The notes beneath the pieces are model-generated. The model had not been told where the DNA came from. It searched no databases and saw nothing but the letters and a program-made list of their open reading frames with translations. Positions 34,821 to 42,245 of a DNA stretch of 53,822 nucleotides are shown here, piece by piece. The stretch is from Denitrovibrio sp. (lineage in GTDB: Bacteria > Chrysiogenota > Deferribacteres > Deferribacterales > Geovibrionaceae), in NCBI GenBank assembly GCA_002869145.1, contig PKTM01000009.1, positions 7,614 to 61,435 on the forward strand, in the 5' to 3' direction. The position numbers and the translations under genes are program-made. How positions within the stretch are numbered: the stretch's first letter is position 1; each line of letters opens with the position of its first letter.

Positions 34821-36098
34821 ATGGGTCACATAACAAACCCGCAAAAAGAATATCAGCTCCTCCAGAAAAAGCTGGATAGCTTTGCAACCGGAGCACCCGA
34901 TTCACCCGTATTCCAAAAAATTCTGGAGATAATATATTCACCAGAGGAAGCGTCTATCGCAAGGAAACTCCCCGGCATCCCTGCCCCTTTGTCTAAACTG
35001 GCCAAAAAACTGGACATTGACAAAGACGAGCTGGATGACAAGCTGACCAAGATGGCAAAACGCGGAGCACTACTTGACATGGAGATAAAGGGGGAAAAAC
35101 ATTTCTTTTTACCGCCTGTTGTAATTGGTTTTTTCGAATACACTTTTATGAGGGCAAGGGAAGATGTCCCGCTTAAAGAACTTGCTGAGCTGTTTCACAC
35201 TTACATGTATGAAACAGACTCTTTTGCCCGCTCAGTTTTTCAGAAAACCACTCAGATAGGCAGAACTCTCGTTAATGAAGAGTCACTCCCTGAAGAAACA
35301 GTAACAGAGATACTGGACTGGGAGCGTGCGGTGCATATAGTCGAATCTGCATCCAGTGTGTCAGTATCCGACTGTGCGTGCAGACATAAAATGCAGCATT
35401 TGGACAAAGCGTGCGATGCGCCTATGGCGGTCTGCCTGACACTGAACAACGCCGCAGAAATACTGGTTCGTAACGGACATGCTAAAAAAATAACCAACGA
35501 AGAAGGTTTAAAAATTTTAGATGATTGTAAAAAACTTGGACTGGTTCAAACAGGTGATAACGTCCAGAATGACATCTCTTATATTTGCAACTGCTGCTCA
35601 TGCTGCTGCGGAATGCTTCAGGCCATTAACACACACAACATAAACAACGCCATAGTCAGTTCTAACTGGATAATGGATGTTTTAACCAACTGCAAAGGCT
35701 GCGGTGTGTGTATATCAAAGTGCCCGGTGGATGCTATAGAGTTTTATACTGATGAAGATAATAGAAAACTTGCCAGATGCGTCACAGAAAAATGCATTGG
35801 GTGCGGTGTATGCATCAGCTCCTGCAAATTTGGTGCTATGGAGATGGTTCCCAGACAAAAAAGGGTCTTTACTCCCTATGACGTGATAGATAAAACCATT
35901 GCTATGGCCATTGAAAGAGGAAAGCTTACGGAGCTTGTCTTTGACGACCCTGAAAAAATCAGTCACAAAACAATATCCAGACTTATGTCGGCACTGGAAA
36001 AATCTCCCCCATATAAAGCGCTAATAGCAATTGAGCCTTTAAGGTCTCATTTTTTGAATAAACTGGTGAACTACGCAATAAAGAACACTGACATATAA
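34821..36098 (+). CDS. 4Fe-4S ferredoxin-type protein with winged-helix-like N-terminus
   Basis: This 425-residue cytoplasmic protein has an N-terminal region (about 50-100) that looks like a winged helix, with KLAKKLDIDKDELDDKLTKM. A cysteine-rich middle follows (SDCACRHKM, then CNCCSCCCG). A standard two-cluster ferredoxin domain comes next, CKGCGVCISKCPVDA and CIGCGVCISSCKFGA, which bind two [4Fe-4S] clusters. The middle cysteines may hold another cluster. Similar proteins occur in anaerobes, usually without a known reaction. It is probably an electron carrier for the upstream nitroreductase, or a redox-sensing protein. A terminator follows directly. Confidence 0.82.
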   Translation: MGHITNPQKEYQLLQKKLDSFATGAPDSPVFQKILEIIYSPEEASIARKLPGIPAPLSKLAKKLDIDKDELDDKLTKMAKRGALLDMEIKGEKHFFLPPVVIGFFEYTFMRAREDVPLKELAELFHTYMYETDSFARSVFQKTTQIGRTLVNEESLPEETVTEILDWERAVHIVESASSVSVSDCACRHKMQHLDKACDAPMAVCLTLNNAAEILVRNGHAKKITNEEGLKILDDCKKLGLVQTGDNVQNDISYICNCCSCCCGMLQAINTHNINNAIVSSNWIMDVLTNCKGCGVCISKCPVDAIEFYTDEDNRKLARCVTEKCIGCGVCISSCKFGAMEMVPRQKRVFTPYDVIDKTIAMAIERGKLTELVFDDPEKISHKTISRLMSALEKSPPYKALIAIEPLRSHFLNKLVNYAIKNTDI

Positions 36099-36100
36099 AA

Positions 36101-36128
36101 AAAGCCGGACATTAAGCCCGGCTTTATT
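36101..36128. terminator. Bidirectional terminator between convergent genes
   Basis: AAAGCCGG (36101-36108) pairs with CCGGCTTT (36118-36125), with A- and T-runs on both sides. It ends the ferredoxin operon and the leftward Fur-family gene. Confidence 0.8.
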
Positions 36129-36132
36129 AGTA

Positions 36133-36534
36133 TCAGTTGTTGCATTTAAAACATGACCCTTGAAGCATCACTGCCACTCGAGCATACTTGCGACCAGTCT
36201 GTCTGGTAGCCTCAGCTATAAAAGGCTTGGTGTCAACATCCATCAGATCTTCTACATATCCGCATGTGGGGCATGTAACATGAACATGATCGCCGATATT
36301 AATCTCATACATAGGCTTGCGCCCGTGTACAGGAACCTCTGTGAGTATGTCTTCATCTACCAGGAGATGTATGTTTTTGTAGATGGTAGCCAAACTTACA
36401 GAAGAGTAAAAGTCCTTCACTCTTTCGTGAAGATCCTCAACACTTGCATGACCCATTTTCTTGATCTCCTCAAGAATAAAAATTCTCTGAGGTGTGACCT
36501 TTAGTTCTTTCTCTCTCAATATTTTGTCGTACAT
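36133..36534 (-). CDS. Fur-family regulator (PerR/Fur-like)
   Basis: This 133-residue repressor has a winged-helix DNA-binding domain (VTPQRIFILEEIKKMGHAS, and SLATIYKNIHLL) and a C-terminal dimerisation domain with two CxxC pairs (CPTCG and CFKCNN) that form the structural zinc site. The HVHVTC segment holds regulatory-metal ligands. The size and the two CxxC motifs fit PerR- or Fur-type sensors of iron/manganese or peroxide; I cannot decide between them. A GGAG site lies 6 bases before the ATG at 36534. It is divergent from the Mn/Fe-type ABC operon, which it probably helps to control. Confidence 0.88.
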   Translation of the reverse strand: MYDKILREKELKVTPQRIFILEEIKKMGHASVEDLHERVKDFYSSVSLATIYKNIHLLVDEDILTEVPVHGRKPMYEINIGDHVHVTCPTCGYVEDLMDVDTKPFIAEATRQTGRKYARVAVMLQGSCFKCNN

Positions 36535-36578
36535 AAGCCGCTCCAATAAAAATAACTATTGTTAATACTAAATCAACA

Positions 36579-36602
36579 AATTACTATTGTCTATAAGTAA
36601 TT
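36579..36602. promoter_or_regulatory. Operator-like inverted repeat upstream of the Fur-family gene
   Basis: AATTACT and AGTAATT are 7-bp inverted arms with a 10-base spacer, in the divergent promoter region near the Fur-family start. The size suits a dimeric metalloregulator such as the adjacent gene's product (autoregulation). Confidence 0.45.
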
Positions 36603-36667
36603 AATTTCGATAAAAAAGGTGTAAATAAGGATAAAAAATAATATTTAACAAAAAATTTATAATGCTC

Positions 36668-36690
36668 AATCAATTTGATTAAGTTATAAT
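36668..36690 (+). promoter_or_regulatory. Operator-like palindrome over the metal-operon promoter
   Basis: AATCAA-T-TTGATT (36668-36680) is a perfect 13-base palindrome directly before a TATAAT -10 box at 36685-36690, about 50 bases from the binding-protein start. A repressor bound here would block the promoter. Candidates are the DtxR-like domain encoded in the operon and the divergent Fur-family protein. Confidence 0.5.
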
Positions 36691-36741
36691 AAACATAGGA
36701 TTGTTAAATATCAATATTTATATTTATATAAAAGGATAATA

Positions 36742-37629
36742 ATGTTTAACTATAAGGCTTTAATACTCACATGTCTGTTAATGACTGTCTCTGTTTGCTC
36801 TGCCGAAATAACCGTTGCTGTCTCCACAACACAGATATACAATTTAACTTATAATATAGCTGGAGACGATGCAAAAGTTTTAAGTATATTAGCTCCCGGG
36901 CAAGATCCTCACACATATCAGCCAGTCACAAAGGATATTGAGACTGTTCAAAATGCCGATGTTATCATCGAAAACGGTCTGCACCTGGAAGGTAAAAACT
37001 GGATGAAGACCCTTGCTGAAGATGCCGGCAAACCCCTTATTACAGCTACTGACGGCATTATACCGCTTATTATGGACAAAGACGGGACAAAGGTAAATGA
37101 CCCGCATGCTTGGTTCACCCCCAGAAATGCCGCTGTTTATGTGAATAATATTGCAAAGGCTCTTGTCAAACATGACCCTGACAATAGAGCCAGCTATATA
37201 TCAAGAGCAAAGCTTCTGCTTGCCAGCTTAAAATCACTCGACGGCTGGATTCGCTCGGAAGTATCTGTTATCCCCCCTGAAAAGCGTGTACTGGTTACAA
37301 ATCACGATGCATTTCAGTATTTTGCAACAGAGTATGGATTTATCAATACCGCTCCCATAGGCTGTTCCACAGGAAGCGAAGTAGGCGGAGGGGTTACACC
37401 TCAAAGGCGTGAAATGGTTGTGAACTCAATCAGAGAGATGAACGTCAGATCAATATTTTTTGAAACAACCATAAATCCCAAACTGATCAGAGAGATTGCA
37501 AAAGATGCCGGAATCAGCATTGGCGGTTCACTCTATTCAGATTCAATGGGTGATTCCGGAACCCCCGGAGAAACATACATCGGCATGATGAGAGAGAATG
37601 TGATAAAGATAGTAAGAGGGCTGAAATAA
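36742..37629 (+). CDS. Metal ABC transporter substrate-binding protein (Mn/Fe type)
   Basis: This 295-residue protein has a signal peptide (about 1-20) and the cluster A-I fold of metal-binding proteins. The likely metal ligands are His in GQDPHTYQP, His in NDPHAWFTP, Glu in FFETTINP and Asp in YSDSMG. A His-His-Glu-Asp set is typical of manganese or iron binders such as PsaA and MntC, whereas zinc-specific ZnuA has a third His and often a His-rich loop, which is absent here. The gene heads an operon with an ATPase and a permease. Its TAA overlaps the next start by one base (TAATG). Confidence 0.88.
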   Translation: MFNYKALILTCLLMTVSVCSAEITVAVSTTQIYNLTYNIAGDDAKVLSILAPGQDPHTYQPVTKDIETVQNADVIIENGLHLEGKNWMKTLAEDAGKPLITATDGIIPLIMDKDGTKVNDPHAWFTPRNAAVYVNNIAKALVKHDPDNRASYISRAKLLLASLKSLDGWIRSEVSVIPPEKRVLVTNHDAFQYFATEYGFINTAPIGCSTGSEVGGGVTPQRREMVVNSIREMNVRSIFFETTINPKLIREIAKDAGISIGGSLYSDSMGDSGTPGETYIGMMRENVIKIVRGLK

Positions 37630-38111
37630 TGCGTTTTATCTTAACCGCCGCCGTATGGGCAGTCATACTCGCACTTGTCAGCTTTGTCTTTTCTATCAGA
37701 GGCATGGAGTCTGGGCCTATTGACAAAGAGGTAAAAGAGAAACACGCTGAGGTCTCATTTGAGATAACTGCAACATTCTCTGTAGAGGACGACCCTTTTG
37801 CGCTGAACATAGGCGACAAAAAATCTGCTTTTGAGCTGGTACTAGACGGACAAACTGTCTTTAGTGCTGAAAAAGGTATAAACGACAGGGTAAGCTTCAC
37901 TACTGAAAGTTTTGAACTTTCAACAGGAAAGCATGAGCTTTTTGTAAAAGCAAACCCTTCAGATACAAGAATATCACAGGCTGTGCGTGTGCAGGTGCTT
38001 TTATCAGGAAATCCCATCAGCAGCGAAACTTACTGGTTTAATCCGGGACAGGCTGTGAATGCGGCACATGTTTTTGAAGTAACAGAAAAAGGTAGTCAAA
38101 ATGAGCACTGA
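37629..38111 (+). CDS. Unknown membrane-anchored extracytoplasmic protein of a metal ABC operon
   Basis: I do not recognise this 160-residue protein. It has one N-terminal hydrophobic helix (about 3-23, anchor or uncleaved signal) and a beta-rich extracytoplasmic part with no cysteine and few histidines. The strands around EVSFEITATFSVEDD and GKHELFVKANP suggest an immunoglobulin-like sandwich. The gene overlaps both neighbours (1 base with the binding protein, 11 with the ATPase), so it belongs to the transporter operon. Possible jobs are docking the binding protein or handling metal before transport; this is inference. Confidence 0.75.
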   Translation: MRFILTAAVWAVILALVSFVFSIRGMESGPIDKEVKEKHAEVSFEITATFSVEDDPFALNIGDKKSAFELVLDGQTVFSAEKGINDRVSFTTESFELSTGKHELFVKANPSDTRISQAVRVQVLLSGNPISSETYWFNPGQAVNAAHVFEVTEKGSQNEH

Positions 38112-38847
38112 TTATGCAATACAGGTAAGAAACCTCACGGTGAGCTACGGGCCTAAGCCGGCACTGCTTGACGTGAGTTTTGTAATAAACACAGGGGAAC
38201 TTGTTGGGATAATAGGCCCAAACGGAGCCGGAAAATCCACGCTGATGAAGGCTATACTTGGCTTTGTAAAGCGTGACATCGGCGAAGTTTACATCTTTGG
38301 CAAACCCGTGGAACAGACAAGAGGGTTAGTGGCGTATGTACCTCAGCGTGGAACAGTGGACTGGGACTACCCTGTAACGGTTCACGATGTCGCCATGATG
38401 GGCAGATACGGTCATCTGAAGTGGTGGCAGAACGAGTCCAAAGAGGATCACGAGATTGTTGATGAATGCCTGAAGATGGTTCGGATGTCAGAATTCAGAG
38501 ACAGACAGATAGGCCAGCTCTCCGGTGGACAGCAGCAGAGGGTTTTTATGGCAAGGGCTCTTGCTCAGGGTGCAAAGATACTTCTGCTTGACGAACCTTT
38601 CGCAGGAGTTGATGCCGCTACGGAAAACGCTATTCTGGACGTTTTAACAGAAGCTAAAAAGGCAGGAATAACGCTTGTTGTGGTTCACCATGATTTGGCT
38701 ACGGCCTCGGAGTATTTCGAAAAACTGCTTCTGATCAAACAAAGACTGTATGCAGCAGGCCCCCCTTCCCTTGTTTTCCGTCAGGAACTTCTGACAGAGG
38801 TATACGAAGGGAAGCTAAAGGTCTTCACCGACCTTATAAAGGAATAG
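38101..38847 (+). CDS. Metal ABC transporter ATP-binding protein
   Basis: This 248-residue protein is an ABC ATPase of the manganese/zinc/iron chelate class. It has Walker A GPNGAGKST, the Q-loop in YVPQRGTVDWDYP (a pattern typical of metal transporter ATPases), the signature LSGGQQQR, Walker B ILLLDEPFAGVD and the H-loop His in VVVHHD. It starts within the preceding small membrane gene and ends 2 bases before the permease gene, so the operon is tightly coupled. It powers import of metal by the permease. Confidence 0.93.
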   Translation: MSTDYAIQVRNLTVSYGPKPALLDVSFVINTGELVGIIGPNGAGKSTLMKAILGFVKRDIGEVYIFGKPVEQTRGLVAYVPQRGTVDWDYPVTVHDVAMMGRYGHLKWWQNESKEDHEIVDECLKMVRMSEFRDRQIGQLSGGQQQRVFMARALAQGAKILLLDEPFAGVDAATENAILDVLTEAKKAGITLVVVHHDLATASEYFEKLLLIKQRLYAAGPPSLVFRQELLTEVYEGKLKVFTDLIKE

Positions 38848-38849
38848 AT

Positions 38850-40340
38850 ATGGACGTGTTATTTACACTATTAATAGAACCGATTACAAAGATGTATTTA
38901 CTGAAAGCACTCATAGGCGGCAGTATTGTTGCGGTTGTGTGCGCTGTGGCGGGGTGCCTTGTCATTCTTCAGCGGATGGCGTTTCTGGGTGATGCCCTTT
39001 CCCACGCTATGATAGCCGGTGTTGGGGCTGGATATCTTTTCATGAAGGTCTTTTTCGGTATAGAAGCTGCGGCAGGAGCCATGCTTATTGGTTCGCTCAT
39101 AGCTGCCATGCTGACAGTTTTTATGATTGGTTTTGTGGCGAAAGTCTCCCGTATCAAAGAGGACACCTCCATAGGAATAATGTACACCGGGATATTTGCA
39201 GCAGGTGTTGTGCTTGTGTCGGTTTTCAATAAATACATCCACATAGACATAGTCCACTTCATTATGGGTGACATCTTAGGCATATCCGATACTGATATGA
39301 TCGTGTCATCAATAGTCTCCGCTGTGGTACTTTCCGTAATAATACTCTTTTTCAGATATTTCAAACTAACAAGCTTTGACCCTGTAATGGCTGCCTCCAT
39401 AGGAATACCAGTTTTGTTTTTCAAATACCTATTCACTGGATGCGTTTCACTGGTGGTTGTCTCAGCTGTAAACATGGTCGGTGTTATACTTGTTGTGGGG
39501 CTCCTCATCACACCTGCGGCAACGGCATATCTTCTCACAGACAGACTGGAAAAGATGATGGCGCTTGCTGCGGTATTCGGATTCACCAGCATTTTAGGCG
39601 GACTATACCTTAGCCTGTGGATGAACTCTGCTGGCGGTGGAGCTATTATGCTTTTTTCCACACTGCAGTTTCTCATAGTGCTTATATTTGCACCCAGATA
39701 CGGCATGCTTGCGGATAAGCTCCGTGCTAAGAAAGCTGTGCCGCAACAGATAACAGAAGATATCATAGGCAGCGTTTTCAAGGGCGGCGGTAAACTGAGC
39801 ATGAACGAGCTGACCAGTTATGTCGAGACAACAAAAAAGACCTTTGCCAACGCACTTACCAGCCTTTCAGAAGACGGACTTCTTAATGTTGCTGCAAACA
39901 ATGTAGCTCTCACCGAAAAAGGGAAAGCGGAAGCTCTGAGACTTAAAAAAGCGCACAGAGTTTGGGAAACATATCTGCATCATATGGGCGTGCCGGAAGA
40001 GGAACTACACGAGCAGGCTCATATTCTTGAGCACTACAACGACGCCGAGGCTATTTCATACATACACGAAAAGATGGGATTCCCACAGACAGACCCACAT
40101 GGCGCTGTGATACCGGATATATACGCTGACGGTTCATTTTGTCTGACAAATATGTTTGGCTTTTCCAAAAGCGATGTACAGGTGGTCACCATAAAAACCG
40201 ACAAAGGCATCAAGCCGGGTGACCGTGTAAAGGTAACCCAGACAGAAGACAGCTTTGAGCTTGAGCTGAATGGCCAGATCATAGAGCTTAACGATGCCGA
40301 AGTGGCATCACTTACAGTAAGACTGCCTGATAGTCTTTGA
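38850..40340 (+). CDS. Metal ABC permease fused to a DtxR-type repressor
   Basis: This 496-residue protein joins two functions. Residues 1-280 are an ABC-3 family metal permease with 8-9 transmembrane helices and the typical DALSHAMIAGVG segment. Residues about 290-496 form a DtxR-type metal-dependent regulator. That part has a winged helix (KLSMNELTSYV to TEKGKAEALRL), a dimerisation/metal-binding segment HEQAHILEH in which His replaces the usual Cys, the DPHGAVIPD landmark and a C-terminal FeoA/SH3-like domain (GIKPGDRVKVTQ). The layout recalls chlamydial YtgCR, where the repressor is released from the permease by cleavage. Here the repressor may act from the membrane or after cleavage. Confidence 0.9.
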   Translation: MDVLFTLLIEPITKMYLLKALIGGSIVAVVCAVAGCLVILQRMAFLGDALSHAMIAGVGAGYLFMKVFFGIEAAAGAMLIGSLIAAMLTVFMIGFVAKVSRIKEDTSIGIMYTGIFAAGVVLVSVFNKYIHIDIVHFIMGDILGISDTDMIVSSIVSAVVLSVIILFFRYFKLTSFDPVMAASIGIPVLFFKYLFTGCVSLVVVSAVNMVGVILVVGLLITPAATAYLLTDRLEKMMALAAVFGFTSILGGLYLSLWMNSAGGGAIMLFSTLQFLIVLIFAPRYGMLADKLRAKKAVPQQITEDIIGSVFKGGGKLSMNELTSYVETTKKTFANALTSLSEDGLLNVAANNVALTEKGKAEALRLKKAHRVWETYLHHMGVPEEELHEQAHILEHYNDAEAISYIHEKMGFPQTDPHGAVIPDIYADGSFCLTNMFGFSKSDVQVVTIKTDKGIKPGDRVKVTQTEDSFELELNGQIIELNDAEVASLTVRLPDSL

Positions 40341-40386
40341 TTTCCCCTGCTGTTTCTGTTATTTTCAAAATCTTTACGGAGGCCAG

Positions 40387-40887
40387 ATGAGATACCTGAT
40401 AATAATGCTGACAACTTTAATGCTTTTCGGATGCGGAACAGATTTTTACCTGAACAAAGAACCAATGATGCAGAAAATTATAATCTCTCAGATGGACAAG
40501 TCTCTGACTCTTTCAGCAAAATCACTTATTGAAGACAATATAATAAGAATTCGTCTGGAATCAGAATTTTACCGTGGTAATGCAGAGATAATATATGAGA
40601 ACGGTTATTATCATATGACTTACACTAACCTTCCGCTTGATAGCGAGAAGACAGAAACGCTAAAAGGAGACCTTTACGCTGCGTTTTTTGCCGGAGATTT
40701 TCCATACAGCTCAGATGATAAAATGTTCGGTGATGTCATAATGAAAAACGGAATCAAGCTGGTAAAAGATACAGACGGCTACCTTCTTTACAGAATAACC
40801 TATAACGGAACTGAAATGACTCTCTACAACATTGTAAAAGAGTATAATATCTCAATCTACTCTGAAAAAAGCTTCCGTATAAAATAA
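40387..40887 (+). CDS. Unknown lipoprotein
   Basis: I do not recognise this 166-residue protein. It has a lipoprotein signal peptide with the lipobox LMLFGC (Cys16), so it should be anchored in a membrane facing the periplasm. The mature part is mixed alpha/beta and rich in charged residues, with no cysteine-based or catalytic motif visible. It lies 46 bases after the permease-repressor gene in the same direction with its own GGAGG site, so it may be the last gene of the metal operon. A role in metal uptake would be a guess from position only. Confidence 0.75.
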   Translation: MRYLIIMLTTLMLFGCGTDFYLNKEPMMQKIIISQMDKSLTLSAKSLIEDNIIRIRLESEFYRGNAEIIYENGYYHMTYTNLPLDSEKTETLKGDLYAAFFAGDFPYSSDDKMFGDVIMKNGIKLVKDTDGYLLYRITYNGTEMTLYNIVKEYNISIYSEKSFRIK

Positions 40888-40943
40888 TTGAACATTAGGT
40901 AAAAAACGTCCGAAGATTTGTTAAGAAACGTTTTAAAATCAAA

Positions 40944-40972
40944 TTGACAACGCCCCCCGTCTATACAATAAT
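40944..40972 (+). promoter_or_regulatory. Promoter of the nucleoside-uptake operon
   Basis: TTGACA and AATAAT are separated by 17 bases, with an unusual GC-rich run in the spacer. The start would be near 40980, leaving an untranslated leader of about 85 bases in which GGGGTA occurs twice. I see no purine riboswitch core. Confidence 0.5.
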
Positions 40973-41063
40973 AAGTTGTTAATGAGTTGTATTTATTTTT
41001 TCGAAAAGCCATCTAAAGATTTTCATTTACTTTAGGGGTACTAATACATTAGGGGTATATAGC

Positions 41064-42176
41064 ATGAAGAAACTGTTACTTCTCGCCGTGATCTCGGCAT
41101 TTCTGGTGTTCACTGGATGCACCAATCAACCAAAAGAAGAAGCTAAACCTGAACCAGCTGCAAAAGCTGAAACAGGCAAAGAAGTCAAAGCCGCATTTAT
41201 ATATGTTGGACCTGTGGGCGATGCAGGCTGGACATATGCACACGACATGGGACGCAAAGTTATGGCGGATCTGCCTTTTGTCACAGAAACTAACTACATA
41301 GAATCTGTACCGGAAGGCGCTGAGTCCACAAGACTTATCACAAGCCTTGCACAGAAAGGCTACAATCTCATTTTTACCACTAGCTTCGGCTATATGGACC
41401 CAACGCTTGAGGTTGCAAACAAATTCCCGGAAGTGACATTTATGCACTGCTCCGGATACAAAACAGCGGAAAACATGGGCACATATTTCGGCCGTATGTA
41501 CGAGCCAAGATACCTTGCAGGTGTTGTTGCTGGTAAAATGACAAAATCTAATATAATAGGATATGTTGCAGCTTTTCCTATTCCTGAAGTTATAAGAGGA
41601 ATCAATGCTTTCACACTTGGAGCACGCTCAGTAAACCCTGAAGCTGTTGTTAAAGTTGTCTGGACTCAGACATGGTTTGACCCAGCTAAAGAGAGCGATG
41701 CTGCTGAAGCTGTTCTTGATGTAGGCGCTGATGTTATAACAATGCATCAGGATACACCTGCTCCTCTTCAGGCTGCTGAAAAGCGTGGCGCACTTGCAAT
41801 AGGCTACAACTCAGTAATGTCTGAGCAGGTTCCAGGCGCATGGCTTACAGCTCCTGTTTGGAACTGGGAAGCTGTATATACAAAAATAGCAGAAGAAGTT
41901 CACAACGGTACATGGGAGCCAAGCCAGATATGGTGGGGGATGGAAGAAGGTCTTGTTGACATAGCTCCTCTTAGCGACCTTGTTCCGGAAGACGTGAAAG
42001 CTGTTGTTAACGAGAAGAAAGCTCAGATAATGTCAGGCGAGCTGAAAGTTTTCGCCGGCGAACTGAAAGATAACAAAGGAAACATTGCAGTTGCTGCCGG
42101 AACTGAGATGAGTGACGGCGAAATGCTCGGCATGAACTTCTTTGTAGAAGGTGTTCAAGGCGACACCGGAAACTAG
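41064..42176 (+). CDS. BMP-family nucleoside-binding lipoprotein
   Basis: This 370-residue lipoprotein (lipobox around LVFTGC, Cys about 19) belongs to the BMP/PnrA family, periplasmic proteins that bind purine nucleosides. Landmarks are AFIYVGPVGDAGWTYAHD at the start of the mature domain, the GYNLIFTTSFGYMD strand, NMGTYFGRMYEPRYLAG and the VITMHQDTPAPLQAAEKRG segment. It provides substrate to the ATPase and two permeases downstream. A strong terminator hairpin follows, which probably makes it the most abundant product of the operon. TAG is its stop codon. Confidence 0.92.
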   Translation: MKKLLLLAVISAFLVFTGCTNQPKEEAKPEPAAKAETGKEVKAAFIYVGPVGDAGWTYAHDMGRKVMADLPFVTETNYIESVPEGAESTRLITSLAQKGYNLIFTTSFGYMDPTLEVANKFPEVTFMHCSGYKTAENMGTYFGRMYEPRYLAGVVAGKMTKSNIIGYVAAFPIPEVIRGINAFTLGARSVNPEAVVKVVWTQTWFDPAKESDAAEAVLDVGADVITMHQDTPAPLQAAEKRGALAIGYNSVMSEQVPGAWLTAPVWNWEAVYTKIAEEVHNGTWEPSQIWWGMEEGLVDIAPLSDLVPEDVKAVVNEKKAQIMSGELKVFAGELKDNKGNIAVAAGTEMSDGEMLGMNFFVEGVQGDTGN

Positions 42177-42200
42177 ACCAAACTATACAAAATACAAAAA

Positions 42201-42235
42201 GCCCCCCACAGAAATGCGGGGGGCATATTTTTTTA
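42201..42235 (+). terminator. Attenuating terminator after the binding-protein gene
   Basis: GCCCCCC (42201-42207) pairs with GGGGGGC (42218-42224), followed by a T-rich tract. It ends part of the transcripts, so the binding protein is made in excess over the ATPase and permeases. Confidence 0.8.
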
Positions 42236-42245
42236 AGAGCTAATA

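Noticed and set aside
40980-41063. Purine riboswitch before the BMP lipoprotein gene
   Set aside because: The leader is only about 85 bases and lacks the conserved core of the purine aptamer.
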